Of a DNA stretch of 64,000 bases, positions 1-7,701 are shown piece after piece. Every line of letters starts with the position of its first letter. Position 1 is the first letter of the stretch. The stretch is taken from assembly GCA_023231065.1 (NCBI GenBank), contig JALNWE010000005.1, positions 20,138 through 84,137 of the forward strand, given 5' to 3'. The stretch is from Bacteroidales bacterium. GTDB taxonomy: Bacteria > Bacteroidota > Bacteroidia > Bacteroidales > FEN-979. Both the position numbers and the translations under genes were made by a program. The notes beneath the pieces were generated by a model. That model was not told the origin of the DNA. It searched no databases and saw nothing but the letters and a program-made list of their open reading frames with translations.

Positions 1-1
1 T

Positions 2-1444
2 GAAACCCTGATTAAAAAGCTTAAACTGATTATCAAGAACATCAATAAACCGTTGGCAATCCGCTCCTCCGGACTTTTTGAAGATTCCCTGAACCAACCC
101 TTTGCCGGGATTTTCGAGACCTACCTGATCCCCAATATCCATCCTGATCCGAAAGTAAGGTTGGATCAGTTAATGGATGCCATCAAGCTCGTCTATGCCT
201 CGGTTTACTCTCCCATCGCCAAGGGTTATATTGAAGCGGTGAATTACCACATCGAACAGGAAAAGATGGCCGTTGTTATCCAGGAAGTGGTTGGTAATCA
301 ATTCGATGATGTTTTTTATCCACACATCAGTGGGGTAGCACAATCATATAACTACTATCCGTTTGCACACATGAAGCCCGAAGAGGGTTTTGCCGTGGCC
401 GCACTTGGACTGGGCCGTTATGTGGTAGAAGGGGAGAAAGCCTTCCGCTTTTCACCGCTCTATCCAAACCTCGAGATCAACTCGCCAAAGGACCAGTATA
501 AAGGATCGCAGGTTTATTTTTATGCAGTGGATCTGAAAAAACAAGAGGTCAATTTGTTGGAAGGTGAGGATGCAGGTTTACGGAAACTGGATATTTATGA
601 TGCCGAGATGCATGGCGCCTTGAAGCATTGCGCATCTGTTTATTCTGTTGAGAACGACCGGATCTCAGCCGGGTTGCGGGATGCCGGCCCACGGGTCGTC
701 AATTTTGCCGACATCCTGAAATACAATTATATACCGATGGCAAAAACCATCGAAGTAGTGCTTGATGTTGTTAAAGAAGCCCTGGGATCACCGGTTGAAA
801 TCGAATTCGCCATTGACCTGAATAAAGATGAAGACTATAAAGCGTCCTTTTATCTCCTTCAGATCAAGCCCCTCATTGGGAATGTCAGCGATTTTCAGAT
901 CGATTTGGATATGATTGATAAAGAAACGGTCCTGTTATATTCCGAAAAGGAAATGGGCAATGGATTAATCGAAAATATTCATGATGTGGTTTTTGTCGAT
1001 CCGGATCGGTTCGATAAGTCCAAAACGATAGAAATGGCAGACGAAATAGATAAGATCAACACGGAAATGGGAAAAGAAGGGAAAAGCTATATCCTGATAG
1101 GCCCCGGAAGATGGGGGACGAGGGACCGCTGGATTGGGATCCCTGTTGCCTGGCCTCAGATCAGCCACGCCAGGGTTATCGTTGAAACGAGCCTTGAGGG
1201 CTTTCCCCTGGATGCTTCCTCCGGCTCCCATTTCTTCCATAACGTTACTTCCATGAATGTCGGATATTTCTCTGTTCAACCTGAATTTTCAGATAGCTTT
1301 ATACGGTACAATATTCTGAGAGAACAGGAGAACATTCGTAAGACCAACTTTTTCGATATTGCTCATTTCAGCAAACCGCTGACCATCCGGATGGATGGAA
1401 AGAAGAGGATTTCGGTGATAACTTGGAATAATGACAAGGAATAA
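2..1444 (+). CDS. PEP-synthase-like ATP-grasp protein, C-terminal part (5' truncated by window)
   Basis: The reading frame is open to the first base of the window, so this is the C-terminal part of a longer protein; a TTG codon at 53 is not a true start. The fragment begins at the PPDK_N/PEP-synthase ATP-grasp signature AIRSSGLFEDS...QPFAG, the equivalent of the nucleotide-binding AVRSSA-ED motif of pyruvate-water dikinases, and ends with a conserved tail containing GPGRWG and SGSHFFHNVTS. It is clearly paralogous to the complete 990-residue protein at 7702-10674, matching it from about that protein's residue 520 to its end, so it probably also has N-terminal receiver-like domains outside the window. 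No phosphohistidine swivelling domain or PEP-binding barrel follows, so ordinary PEP synthesis is unlikely. It is followed by a heptamer repeat and then the NuoE-like gene on the same strand. The exact reaction is unknown. Confidence 0.85.
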   Translation, partial: ETLIKKLKLIIKNINKPLAIRSSGLFEDSLNQPFAGIFETYLIPNIHPDPKVRLDQLMDAIKLVYASVYSPIAKGYIEAVNYHIEQEKMAVVIQEVVGNQFDDVFYPHISGVAQSYNYYPFAHMKPEEGFAVAALGLGRYVVEGEKAFRFSPLYPNLEINSPKDQYKGSQVYFYAVDLKKQEVNLLEGEDAGLRKLDIYDAEMHGALKHCASVYSVENDRISAGLRDAGPRVVNFADILKYNYIPMAKTIEVVLDVVKEALGSPVEIEFAIDLNKDEDYKASFYLLQIKPLIGNVSDFQIDLDMIDKETVLLYSEKEMGNGLIENIHDVVFVDPDRFDKSKTIEMADEIDKINTEMGKEGKSYILIGPGRWGTRDRWIGIPVAWPQISHARVIVETSLEGFPLDASSGSHFFHNVTSMNVGYFSVQPEFSDSFIRYNILREQENIRKTNFFDIAHFSKPLTIRMDGKKRISVITWNNDKE

Positions 1445-1448
1445 ATAG

Positions 1449-1497
1449 CCATTGACCATTGACCATTGACCATTGACCATTGACCATTGACAATTGA
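1449..1497. repeat. Heptanucleotide tandem repeat (CCATTGA)6 plus one degenerate unit
   Basis: Six perfect head-to-tail copies of CCATTGA at 1449-1490 are followed by a variant CAATTGA at 1491-1497. The array starts five bases after a stop codon and lies 67 bases before the NuoE-like start codon. Read on the other strand the unit is TCAATGG, one base different from the TCAATAG units at 48827. Long heptamer tracts of this kind are prone to slippage. Confidence 0.95.
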
Positions 1498-1564
1498 AAA
1501 AGCGTTGGGAATTGAGGTGAAGTAAAAATGATAAAAAACACAAAATGTCTAATAATATTTCTTT

Positions 1565-2083
1565 ATGCGAATTACCAGAATTCAATCGGGAAAAAAGCCT
1601 AACCTGGTGGATGAGCCTGATCTCTCTTTACTTGATCCTTTGATTGCTTCTCAGAAAGGGAAAAAAGGCAGCCTGATCCCGCTTTTACAGGGGACTCAGG
1701 AAATATACGGTTATATACCCAGGGCGGCGTTTGAAAAAGTTTCGTACGAAACGGGAATCCCGCTGAGCAATATGTTCGGGGTTGTTACCTTTTACGCCCA
1801 GTTCAGGCTCCATCCGGTGGGAAAAATGATCATCAAAGTTTGTCATGGCACTGCCTGCCATGTCCAACAAGCAAGGGAGATCAGCGAATCATTGGAAGAA
1901 GCGCTGAAAATCAAAGATGGTGAAACAACCGAGGATCGTTTTTTTACTCTTGAATCGGTTGCCTGTCTGGGATGTTGCTCTCTGGCGCCGGTCATGATGG
2001 TCGGCGACCAGACCTATGGAAAACTAACCGGAAACGAAGCGGTGAAAATCGTTAAAAACATCAAACTGGCGGAAAATAATTGA
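1565..2083 (+). CDS. NuoE/HydC-like thioredoxin-fold [2Fe-2S] subunit
   Basis: A 172-residue protein of the NuoE / HydC / HndA family, the small [2Fe-2S] subunit that sits beside the flavin-containing NADH-binding subunit. The ligand pattern is complete: C93-x4-C98 and C134-x3-C138. The helical N-terminal region (about residues 25-80, with YGYIP and GVVTFYAQF) is typical of the family. The stop codon lies two bases before the ATG of the NuoF-like gene, so the two are translationally coupled. Together with the next two genes it would form the NADH-oxidising module of a soluble complex. Whether it belongs to a bifurcating hydrogenase-type enzyme or another NADH:acceptor oxidoreductase cannot be decided from this subunit. 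There is no Shine-Dalgarno sequence, as expected in Bacteroidota. Confidence 0.93.
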   Translation: MRITRIQSGKKPNLVDEPDLSLLDPLIASQKGKKGSLIPLLQGTQEIYGYIPRAAFEKVSYETGIPLSNMFGVVTFYAQFRLHPVGKMIIKVCHGTACHVQQAREISESLEEALKIKDGETTEDRFFTLESVACLGCCSLAPVMMVGDQTYGKLTGNEAVKIVKNIKLAENN

Positions 2084-2085
2084 CT

Positions 2086-3861
2086 ATGGGCACTACTGTT
2101 ACGGTTGGTCTTGGCAGCTGTGGGATAGCTGCGGGAGCAAAAAACACCTATGAAAAAATATCAGCCTTGAAAACGGCTGGAAAATTGAACTTTATTCTTC
2201 GTAAGACCAGCTGTGTCGGGATGTGTTACAGGGAACCATTGGTTGAAATTACCGATGATACCGGGACCTACCTGTATGGAGAGGTGGATACTGACCGCGC
2301 TGCTGAAGTTATTGAAAAGCATATCAACCGGCATGAGCCTATTAAAGATTACGTAGTTTATACCAATCTTTTTGATGCCCCTGAAAATGATTTTATTGGT
2401 GCACAGGTAAAAATTGTCCTGCGTAACTGTGGGCACATCGATCCGGAATCCATCGAAGAATATGAAAACCGGCATGGTTATAAAGCTATCAAAAAAATTG
2501 TAGCTGAAAAAATCAGTCAGGAAGAAGTGATAGATACTGTCTTAAAATCAGGTCTTAGGGGTCGTGGGGGCGGAGGTTTCCCTACAGGAAAGAAATGGAA
2601 ATTTGCCCGGTCCAACAAATCGGACGACAAGTATGTGATCTGTAATGCCGACGAGGGAGATCCCGGTGCATTCATGGACCGGTCAGTGCTAGAAGGGGAT
2701 CCCCATTCCGTACTCGAAGGGATGATCATTGCTGCTTATGCCATCGGGGCTACCCACGGGGTTATTTATTGTCGTGCCGAATATCCCCTGGCCATCAAAC
2801 GGCTTAATATTGCTCTTGAGCAGGCTCATGAACGGGGCTATCTTGGAAAAAACATTTTCGGGATAGAAGGTTTTGACCACGATATCTATATCAAAGAAGG
2901 AGCCGGCGCTTTTGTATGTGGCGAAGAAACAGCTTTAATCGCTTCCATCGAGGGCGAAAGGGGTATGCCCCGCAAGCGGCCGCCATTTCCGGCAGTGTCA
3001 GGATTATGGAAAAAGCCGACTAACATCAATAATGTTGAAACATTTGCCAATATTCCATGGATCATTCTGAAAGGGGCCGAAGCCTATGCCCGGTATGGTA
3101 CTGAAAAAAGCAAAGGGACCAAAGTCTTCGCATTGGCAGGTAAAGTCCGGCATTCAGGATTGGTGGAAGTCCCGATGGGAATGACCATCCGGGATGTGAT
3201 TTTTAAATTGGGGGGCGGAATTAAAAACAATAAAAAGTTTAAGGCCGTCCAGATGGGTGGTCCTTCGGGAGGGTGTATCCCGGAGTTTTTATCAGATACC
3301 ATTGTGGATTATGATTCGGTCACTGCTACCGGAGCGATTATGGGATCAGGAGGGATGGTGGTGATGGATGAAACAACCTGTATGGTGGATGTGGCTAAAT
3401 TTTTTCTGGACTTTACAAGAAAAGAAAGCTGCGGTAAATGCACATTCTGTAGGATGGGGACAAAACGAATGCTTGAAATTCTCGACCGGATTACCAAAGG
3501 CCTGGGCAGGGAAGGAGATATCGAAAAGCTGGAAGAGTTGGCTTATCAGATCAAGGATAACTCTTTATGCGGCCTGGGACAAACAGCGCCCAATCCGGTA
3601 CTCACAACCATCCGATATTTCCGGGATGAATATGAAGCCCATATAAACCAAAAAAAATGTCCGGCCAAAGTATGCAGGCCCCTGCTGACTTATCAAGTGG
3701 ATCCGGAAAAATGTACCGGATGTATGGTCTGTCTGAAGAATTGCCCCGTGAAAGCCATTACCGGCGAACGGAAACAACCCCACCGGATCAACCAGGAAAT
3801 CTGTACCAAATGCGGAATGTGTTTATCCAAATGTAAATTCGAAGCTGTCATGATTTCCTAA
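2086..3861 (+). CDS. NuoF/HydB-like NADH-binding flavoprotein with extra ferredoxin domains
   Basis: A 591-residue protein with the domain order of HydB/HndC: an N-terminal thioredoxin-like [2Fe-2S] domain (residues 1-90, cysteines in GSCG and TSCVGMC), the FMN/NADH-binding core starting near residue 156 with GRGGGGFPTGKKW, an SLBB domain, the NuoF [4Fe-4S] site ESCGKCTFCRMG, and a C-terminal 2x[4Fe-4S] ferredoxin domain (CTGCMVCLKNCP and CTKCGMCLSKC). The extra ferredoxin domains at both ends distinguish it from respiratory NuoF and are characteristic of soluble, often flavin-based electron-bifurcating, complexes. The ATG at 2086 is chosen; an in-frame TTG at 2080 overlaps the upstream stop. 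It should oxidise or reduce NAD(H) and pass electrons through Fe-S clusters to the next gene product. Bifurcation itself is inferred, not shown. Confidence 0.94.
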   Translation: MGTTVTVGLGSCGIAAGAKNTYEKISALKTAGKLNFILRKTSCVGMCYREPLVEITDDTGTYLYGEVDTDRAAEVIEKHINRHEPIKDYVVYTNLFDAPENDFIGAQVKIVLRNCGHIDPESIEEYENRHGYKAIKKIVAEKISQEEVIDTVLKSGLRGRGGGGFPTGKKWKFARSNKSDDKYVICNADEGDPGAFMDRSVLEGDPHSVLEGMIIAAYAIGATHGVIYCRAEYPLAIKRLNIALEQAHERGYLGKNIFGIEGFDHDIYIKEGAGAFVCGEETALIASIEGERGMPRKRPPFPAVSGLWKKPTNINNVETFANIPWIILKGAEAYARYGTEKSKGTKVFALAGKVRHSGLVEVPMGMTIRDVIFKLGGGIKNNKKFKAVQMGGPSGGCIPEFLSDTIVDYDSVTATGAIMGSGGMVVMDETTCMVDVAKFFLDFTRKESCGKCTFCRMGTKRMLEILDRITKGLGREGDIEKLEELAYQIKDNSLCGLGQTAPNPVLTTIRYFRDEYEAHINQKKCPAKVCRPLLTYQVDPEKCTGCMVCLKNCPVKAITGERKQPHRINQEICTKCGMCLSKCKFEAVMIS

Positions 3862-3880
3862 TGCATCTTTCTTGATCGAT

Positions 3881-3909
3881 AAATCAACTAATACATAATC
3901 ACTTAATCC
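3881..3909. repeat. Degenerate heptamer-period tract (consensus TAATCAC)
   Basis: Four imperfect units with seven-base spacing (AATCAAC, TAATACA, TAATCAC, TTAATCC) fill most of the 58-base gap between the NuoF-like and NuoG/GltD-like genes. The spacing is clear but the units are diverged, so this could be chance in AT-rich sequence. It resembles other period-7 spacers in this window. Confidence 0.45.
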
Positions 3910-3919
3910 ATTTTCCTTA

Positions 3920-6900
3920 ATGATGTCAGAAAATATAAATATAATCCTGAATGGTAAAAATGTAAAAGGTTACCCCGGGGAAACGATCCTTGATCTGGCC
4001 AGGCGAAACGGTATTTTCATCCCCACCCTATGCCATGATGACCGCCTTGAACCTTTTACTTCCTGCTATCTGTGCGTTGTGGAAGTGGAAGGGATGCGGG
4101 GCCACCAGCCTTCGTGTTCCACGAAACTGACCGAAGGGATGAAGATCATCACAGATAGTGATGGCATCCGGAACTCCAGGAAAATGGCGCTCGAACTTAT
4201 GTTGAGCAATCATTATGCTGATTGTATAGGGCCCTGCAAACAAACCTGCCCTGCGGGTGTGGATGTTCAGGGTTATATATCTTTAATTGACAAAGGATTA
4301 TATGGCGATGCCATTGCACTGATCAAAGAAACCAATCCCTTGCCTGCCATCTGCGGCAGGGTCTGTGTCCGTGCCTGCGAAGCAGAGTGCCGCCGTAATT
4401 TGCTGGATGAAGGGGCTCCGGTCGGAATTGATTACCTGAAACGATTCGCTGCAGATCATGATCTTGCGTCGCCCAATCAATTCGTTCCGGTTGTAAAACC
4501 ATCTACCGGGAAAAAAATTGCCGTGATCGGAGCCGGACCTGGAGGACTATCGGCTGGCTATTTCCTTCAAACCGAAGGCCATCAGGTAGATATTTTTGAA
4601 GCGGCGCCCAAATCAGGCGGCTGGCTTCGCTATGGAATCCCTGAATACAGGCTTCCCAACAACATTCTGGATAAGGAGGTGAAAAACATTACTGATCTTG
4701 GGGCCCGGATTTTTTATAACCACAAATTAGGGGACAACCTGAGTTATAAAGATCTGAAAATCAAGTATGATGCATTGTTGCTTACCATCGGTTCCCAAAA
4801 AGGGACAGGGGTTGGTTGCGAAGGAGATGATTCAGGGAATGTTTTTTCCGGAATTGATTTTCTGAAAAACATGGAAATCACCGGTCAACGTCATGATTTC
4901 AGGGGGAAGACCATTGCTGTGGTGGGAGGGGGTAATACCGCCATGGATTGTTGCCGGACATCGATCCGTTGCAAAGCCGATAAAGTTTATGTAATCTATC
5001 GCAGGACTGAAAAAGAGATGCCGGCAAATCCCATCGAAATCCATGAATCAAAACTGGAAGGCGTTGAATATTTGTTCCTCACATTGCCAAAAAAAGTCAA
5101 TAAAAATGACCAAGGGGATGTAGAATCGGTTACCTGTATTAAAATGGAGTTGGGAGAACCTGATGCATCAGGCCGTCGTCGTCCGGTCCCGCTGGAAGGA
5201 TCTGACTTCATTCTGAAGGTGGATTATATCCTGGCAGCCATCGGACAAAAAACCGAGGTAAACTTTATTAAAGATATAAATGCCAGTCCAGATGGCGGGG
5301 AACTGACAATCAATAAATGGGGCAATATCGATGTTGATCCGGTTACTTTACAAACGGGGATTCCTTCTGTTTTTGCTGCCGGTGACGGAGTCACGGGACC
5401 TGCCACCATTGTTGAAGCTATTGCTCAGGCCCGGATTGCCTCCACCAGCGCTCACCAGTATGTAATGGGACTTCCAGTTGTTCCGCTCCGGAAACCCTTT
5501 ACAAGCCGGCGTGAAAATTTTCAAAAGCAAGAAAAAGAGTCATATCTGGGAAATTTCCCCACTCAATCAAGAGAAGAAATGCCAACGCTCCCAGCTCGGG
5601 AGAGGATCAATTTTAATGAGGTTGAGCTGGGATATCCGAGCGCTGAGGTGGCATCCCATGAAGCGCAACGTTGTCTCGAATGTGGCTGTGTCGCATTTTT
5701 TAACTGCGATCTTCAAAAATATTCTACGGAATACCAGGTTCAGCAAAAAACATTTGAGGGGGAATACAGGAAATATCAGGGTGACTTCAGGCATCCATAT
5801 ATTGAAATCGACAACAACAAATGCATTCTTTGTGCCCGTTGTGTGCGCATTTGCCGTGAGGTGGCAGGCGCCGACGCACTGGGACTGATCAACCGCGGAT
5901 TTGATACCTATGTGGCGCCCAGTATGGGTGATGCTTTGCAAGATACAGATTGTGAGTCATGCGGGTTGTGTATTTCTGCCTGCCCTACAGGCGCTATTAC
6001 TGAAAATGTGGCTTTTAAACCCGGCCCGGTCAGAACCGGTAATATTGATACCATCTGCAATTATTGTTCAGTGGGATGTTCCATCACCCTGAAACATAAA
6101 AATAATTTTATCATGGGCGTTACCGGTAAAAAGGGCCTGATCAACAAAGATGGGAATTTATGCCGGTATGCGAAGTTTGGTTATTCTTATCTGAATGATG
6201 TCAAACGGGTTACGGAACCTCTTCTGAAAATCAACGGGAAATTTGAACCTGTATCATTCGAAAAAGCTTTTGCCCTGATCAAAGAAAATATTCAAAAGGT
6301 CCATCCTGATGAAAATGCGTTTTTCGGCGGGGCCCGGCTTTCCAATGAAGAATTATACCTGATCCAGAAACTGGCACGCGGCGCTGTAAAAACCAATAAT
6401 GTAGGCAGTTTCCATTATCTCGGAAGGGGAGAAGGATATCGCGCCAACAATGATTTCAATGTCCCGTTTGAGCAGCTTAATCAAGCCGGTAAAATTTATT
6501 TTTTCGGGACTGAAATCAATCGGGATCATGCCGTAGTGGGTTTTATGGTTCAGCAGGCACATATACTGAAGAATATCCCGGTTGTCCAGATCACCAGCAA
6601 AAGAAAAAGTTCAATGACCCATAAGGTGGATGAACAGATTATCGTAAAATCCTACTACCATTTTATCAAAGCAGTGAACCATTATCTGGTTTCCAAAGGA
6701 ATGGAAAACAGTCTTTTCTTACATGACCGGGTCAATGGTTTTGAGGCTTATAGAACAGGGTTACTGGCAATGAATTATTATTCCCTTGTCAGGGAATCAG
6801 GAGTGGCTGAAGAAATAATTTCAACCTTTGCTGAATCCTGCAACCTGCAGATGAATGCCATCATTATCTTTTCCGAAAAAGAGATCTCCGGCAATACCGG

Positions 6901-7657
6901 TAAGGAATTATATAATTTTGCATTGATAACCGGAAAATCAGGGAAGACATCCAGTGGGCTTATGGTCCTGAAAGAAAAGAATAATTCCCAGGGTCTCTTT
7001 GACATGGGCGTCAGTCCGGATTTCGGAATAGGAGGTCAGTCATTATCCGATCCCATATACATCAGCCGTTGCCAGGAGCATTGGAAACTTACTGACGTTC
7101 CTGACATGGTTGAGGGTTGCCTTCATACCCGGTTAAACAACGGTGAAATCAAAAATCTTTTTATCTTCGGGGAAGATCCCGTGGGTTGTTCCATGGATCG
7201 TGATAATTTTCGACAATTATGGGAAAAGGTTCAATTCAAGGTCGTCCAGGATTATTTTATAACGCCAACTGCAGCCACTGCCGATGTAATCCTGCCGGCG
7301 TCATTTCCGATCGAAACAGGAGGTACTTTCACAAATACCCAGAAAAGGATACAGGAATTTCAACCCGTGATGAAATCGCCGATCGCCATGAATTCATTGC
7401 AGCAACTTAGCAGGATCATTAAAAGTTTTGGATTGGGGTCAGATGATAATCCCTATGATATATTAGCGGAATTCATCGCCCTTCTGCCGGAGAAAAAAAA
7501 TCATGGGAAATTCAATTTCGAACAAACGCCGGATGATAACAATAAACGTTTCTTCAACCATGGATGTGACGCGGTCGTCAAAAGGTTCGATGAAGAATTC
7601 AAACATAAACTTAAACTTGAACGTGAATACGATCGTGATATTCTGAGGGAAAATTGA
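3920..7657 (+). CDS. Fusion protein: [2Fe-2S] + GltD-like FAD/NADPH + ferredoxin + NuoG/molybdopterin-fold oxidoreductase
   Basis: A 1245-residue fusion. Residues 1-90 are a NuoG-type [2Fe-2S] domain (C38, C49, C52, C66). Residues 100-540 are a GltD-like unit with N-terminal Fe-S cysteines (CIGPCKQTC), an FAD-binding motif GAGPGGLSAG (204-213) and an NADPH-type motif GGGNTAMD near 340. A 2x[4Fe-4S] ferredoxin domain follows (C635, C638, C641, C645, then CESCGLCISACP), then the Fe4S4 and core domains of the molybdopterin oxidoreductase fold (C713-x2-C716-x3-C720). The position that carries catalytic Cys or Sec in formate dehydrogenases reads HYLGRGEG, so formate dehydrogenase activity is not supported. 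It is probably the electron-distributing partner of the NuoE/NuoF-like proteins, linking NADH, NADPH and perhaps ferredoxin. ATGs at 3920 and 3923 are equivalent choices. The family is annotated variously as formate dehydrogenase or glutamate synthase small chain; both names mislead. Confidence 0.9.
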   Translation: MMSENINIILNGKNVKGYPGETILDLARRNGIFIPTLCHDDRLEPFTSCYLCVVEVEGMRGHQPSCSTKLTEGMKIITDSDGIRNSRKMALELMLSNHYADCIGPCKQTCPAGVDVQGYISLIDKGLYGDAIALIKETNPLPAICGRVCVRACEAECRRNLLDEGAPVGIDYLKRFAADHDLASPNQFVPVVKPSTGKKIAVIGAGPGGLSAGYFLQTEGHQVDIFEAAPKSGGWLRYGIPEYRLPNNILDKEVKNITDLGARIFYNHKLGDNLSYKDLKIKYDALLLTIGSQKGTGVGCEGDDSGNVFSGIDFLKNMEITGQRHDFRGKTIAVVGGGNTAMDCCRTSIRCKADKVYVIYRRTEKEMPANPIEIHESKLEGVEYLFLTLPKKVNKNDQGDVESVTCIKMELGEPDASGRRRPVPLEGSDFILKVDYILAAIGQKTEVNFIKDINASPDGGELTINKWGNIDVDPVTLQTGIPSVFAAGDGVTGPATIVEAIAQARIASTSAHQYVMGLPVVPLRKPFTSRRENFQKQEKESYLGNFPTQSREEMPTLPARERINFNEVELGYPSAEVASHEAQRCLECGCVAFFNCDLQKYSTEYQVQQKTFEGEYRKYQGDFRHPYIEIDNNKCILCARCVRICREVAGADALGLINRGFDTYVAPSMGDALQDTDCESCGLCISACPTGAITENVAFKPGPVRTGNIDTICNYCSVGCSITLKHKNNFIMGVTGKKGLINKDGNLCRYAKFGYSYLNDVKRVTEPLLKINGKFEPVSFEKAFALIKENIQKVHPDENAFFGGARLSNEELYLIQKLARGAVKTNNVGSFHYLGRGEGYRANNDFNVPFEQLNQAGKIYFFGTEINRDHAVVGFMVQQAHILKNIPVVQITSKRKSSMTHKVDEQIIVKSYYHFIKAVNHYLVSKGMENSLFLHDRVNGFEAYRTGLLAMNYYSLVRESGVAEEIISTFAESCNLQMNAIIIFSEKEISGNTGKELYNFALITGKSGKTSSGLMVLKEKNNSQGLFDMGVSPDFGIGGQSLSDPIYISRCQEHWKLTDVPDMVEGCLHTRLNNGEIKNLFIFGEDPVGCSMDRDNFRQLWEKVQFKVVQDYFITPTAATADVILPASFPIETGGTFTNTQKRIQEFQPVMKSPIAMNSLQQLSRIIKSFGLGSDDNPYDILAEFIALLPEKKNHGKFNFEQTPDDNNKRFFNHGCDAVVKRFDEEFKHKLKLEREYDRDILREN

Positions 7658-7701
7658 CCTGATGAAAGAATGAGCATTACAGGGAGGATAAAATATAAGG
7701 T

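Noticed and set aside
1449..1497. CRISPR-like array
   Set aside because: Units are seven bases with no spacers and no cas genes nearby.
3920..7657. Formate dehydrogenase alpha subunit
   Set aside because: The Fe4S4 and fold regions fit, but the catalytic Cys/Sec position reads HYLGRGEG and a GltD-like unit is fused upstream.
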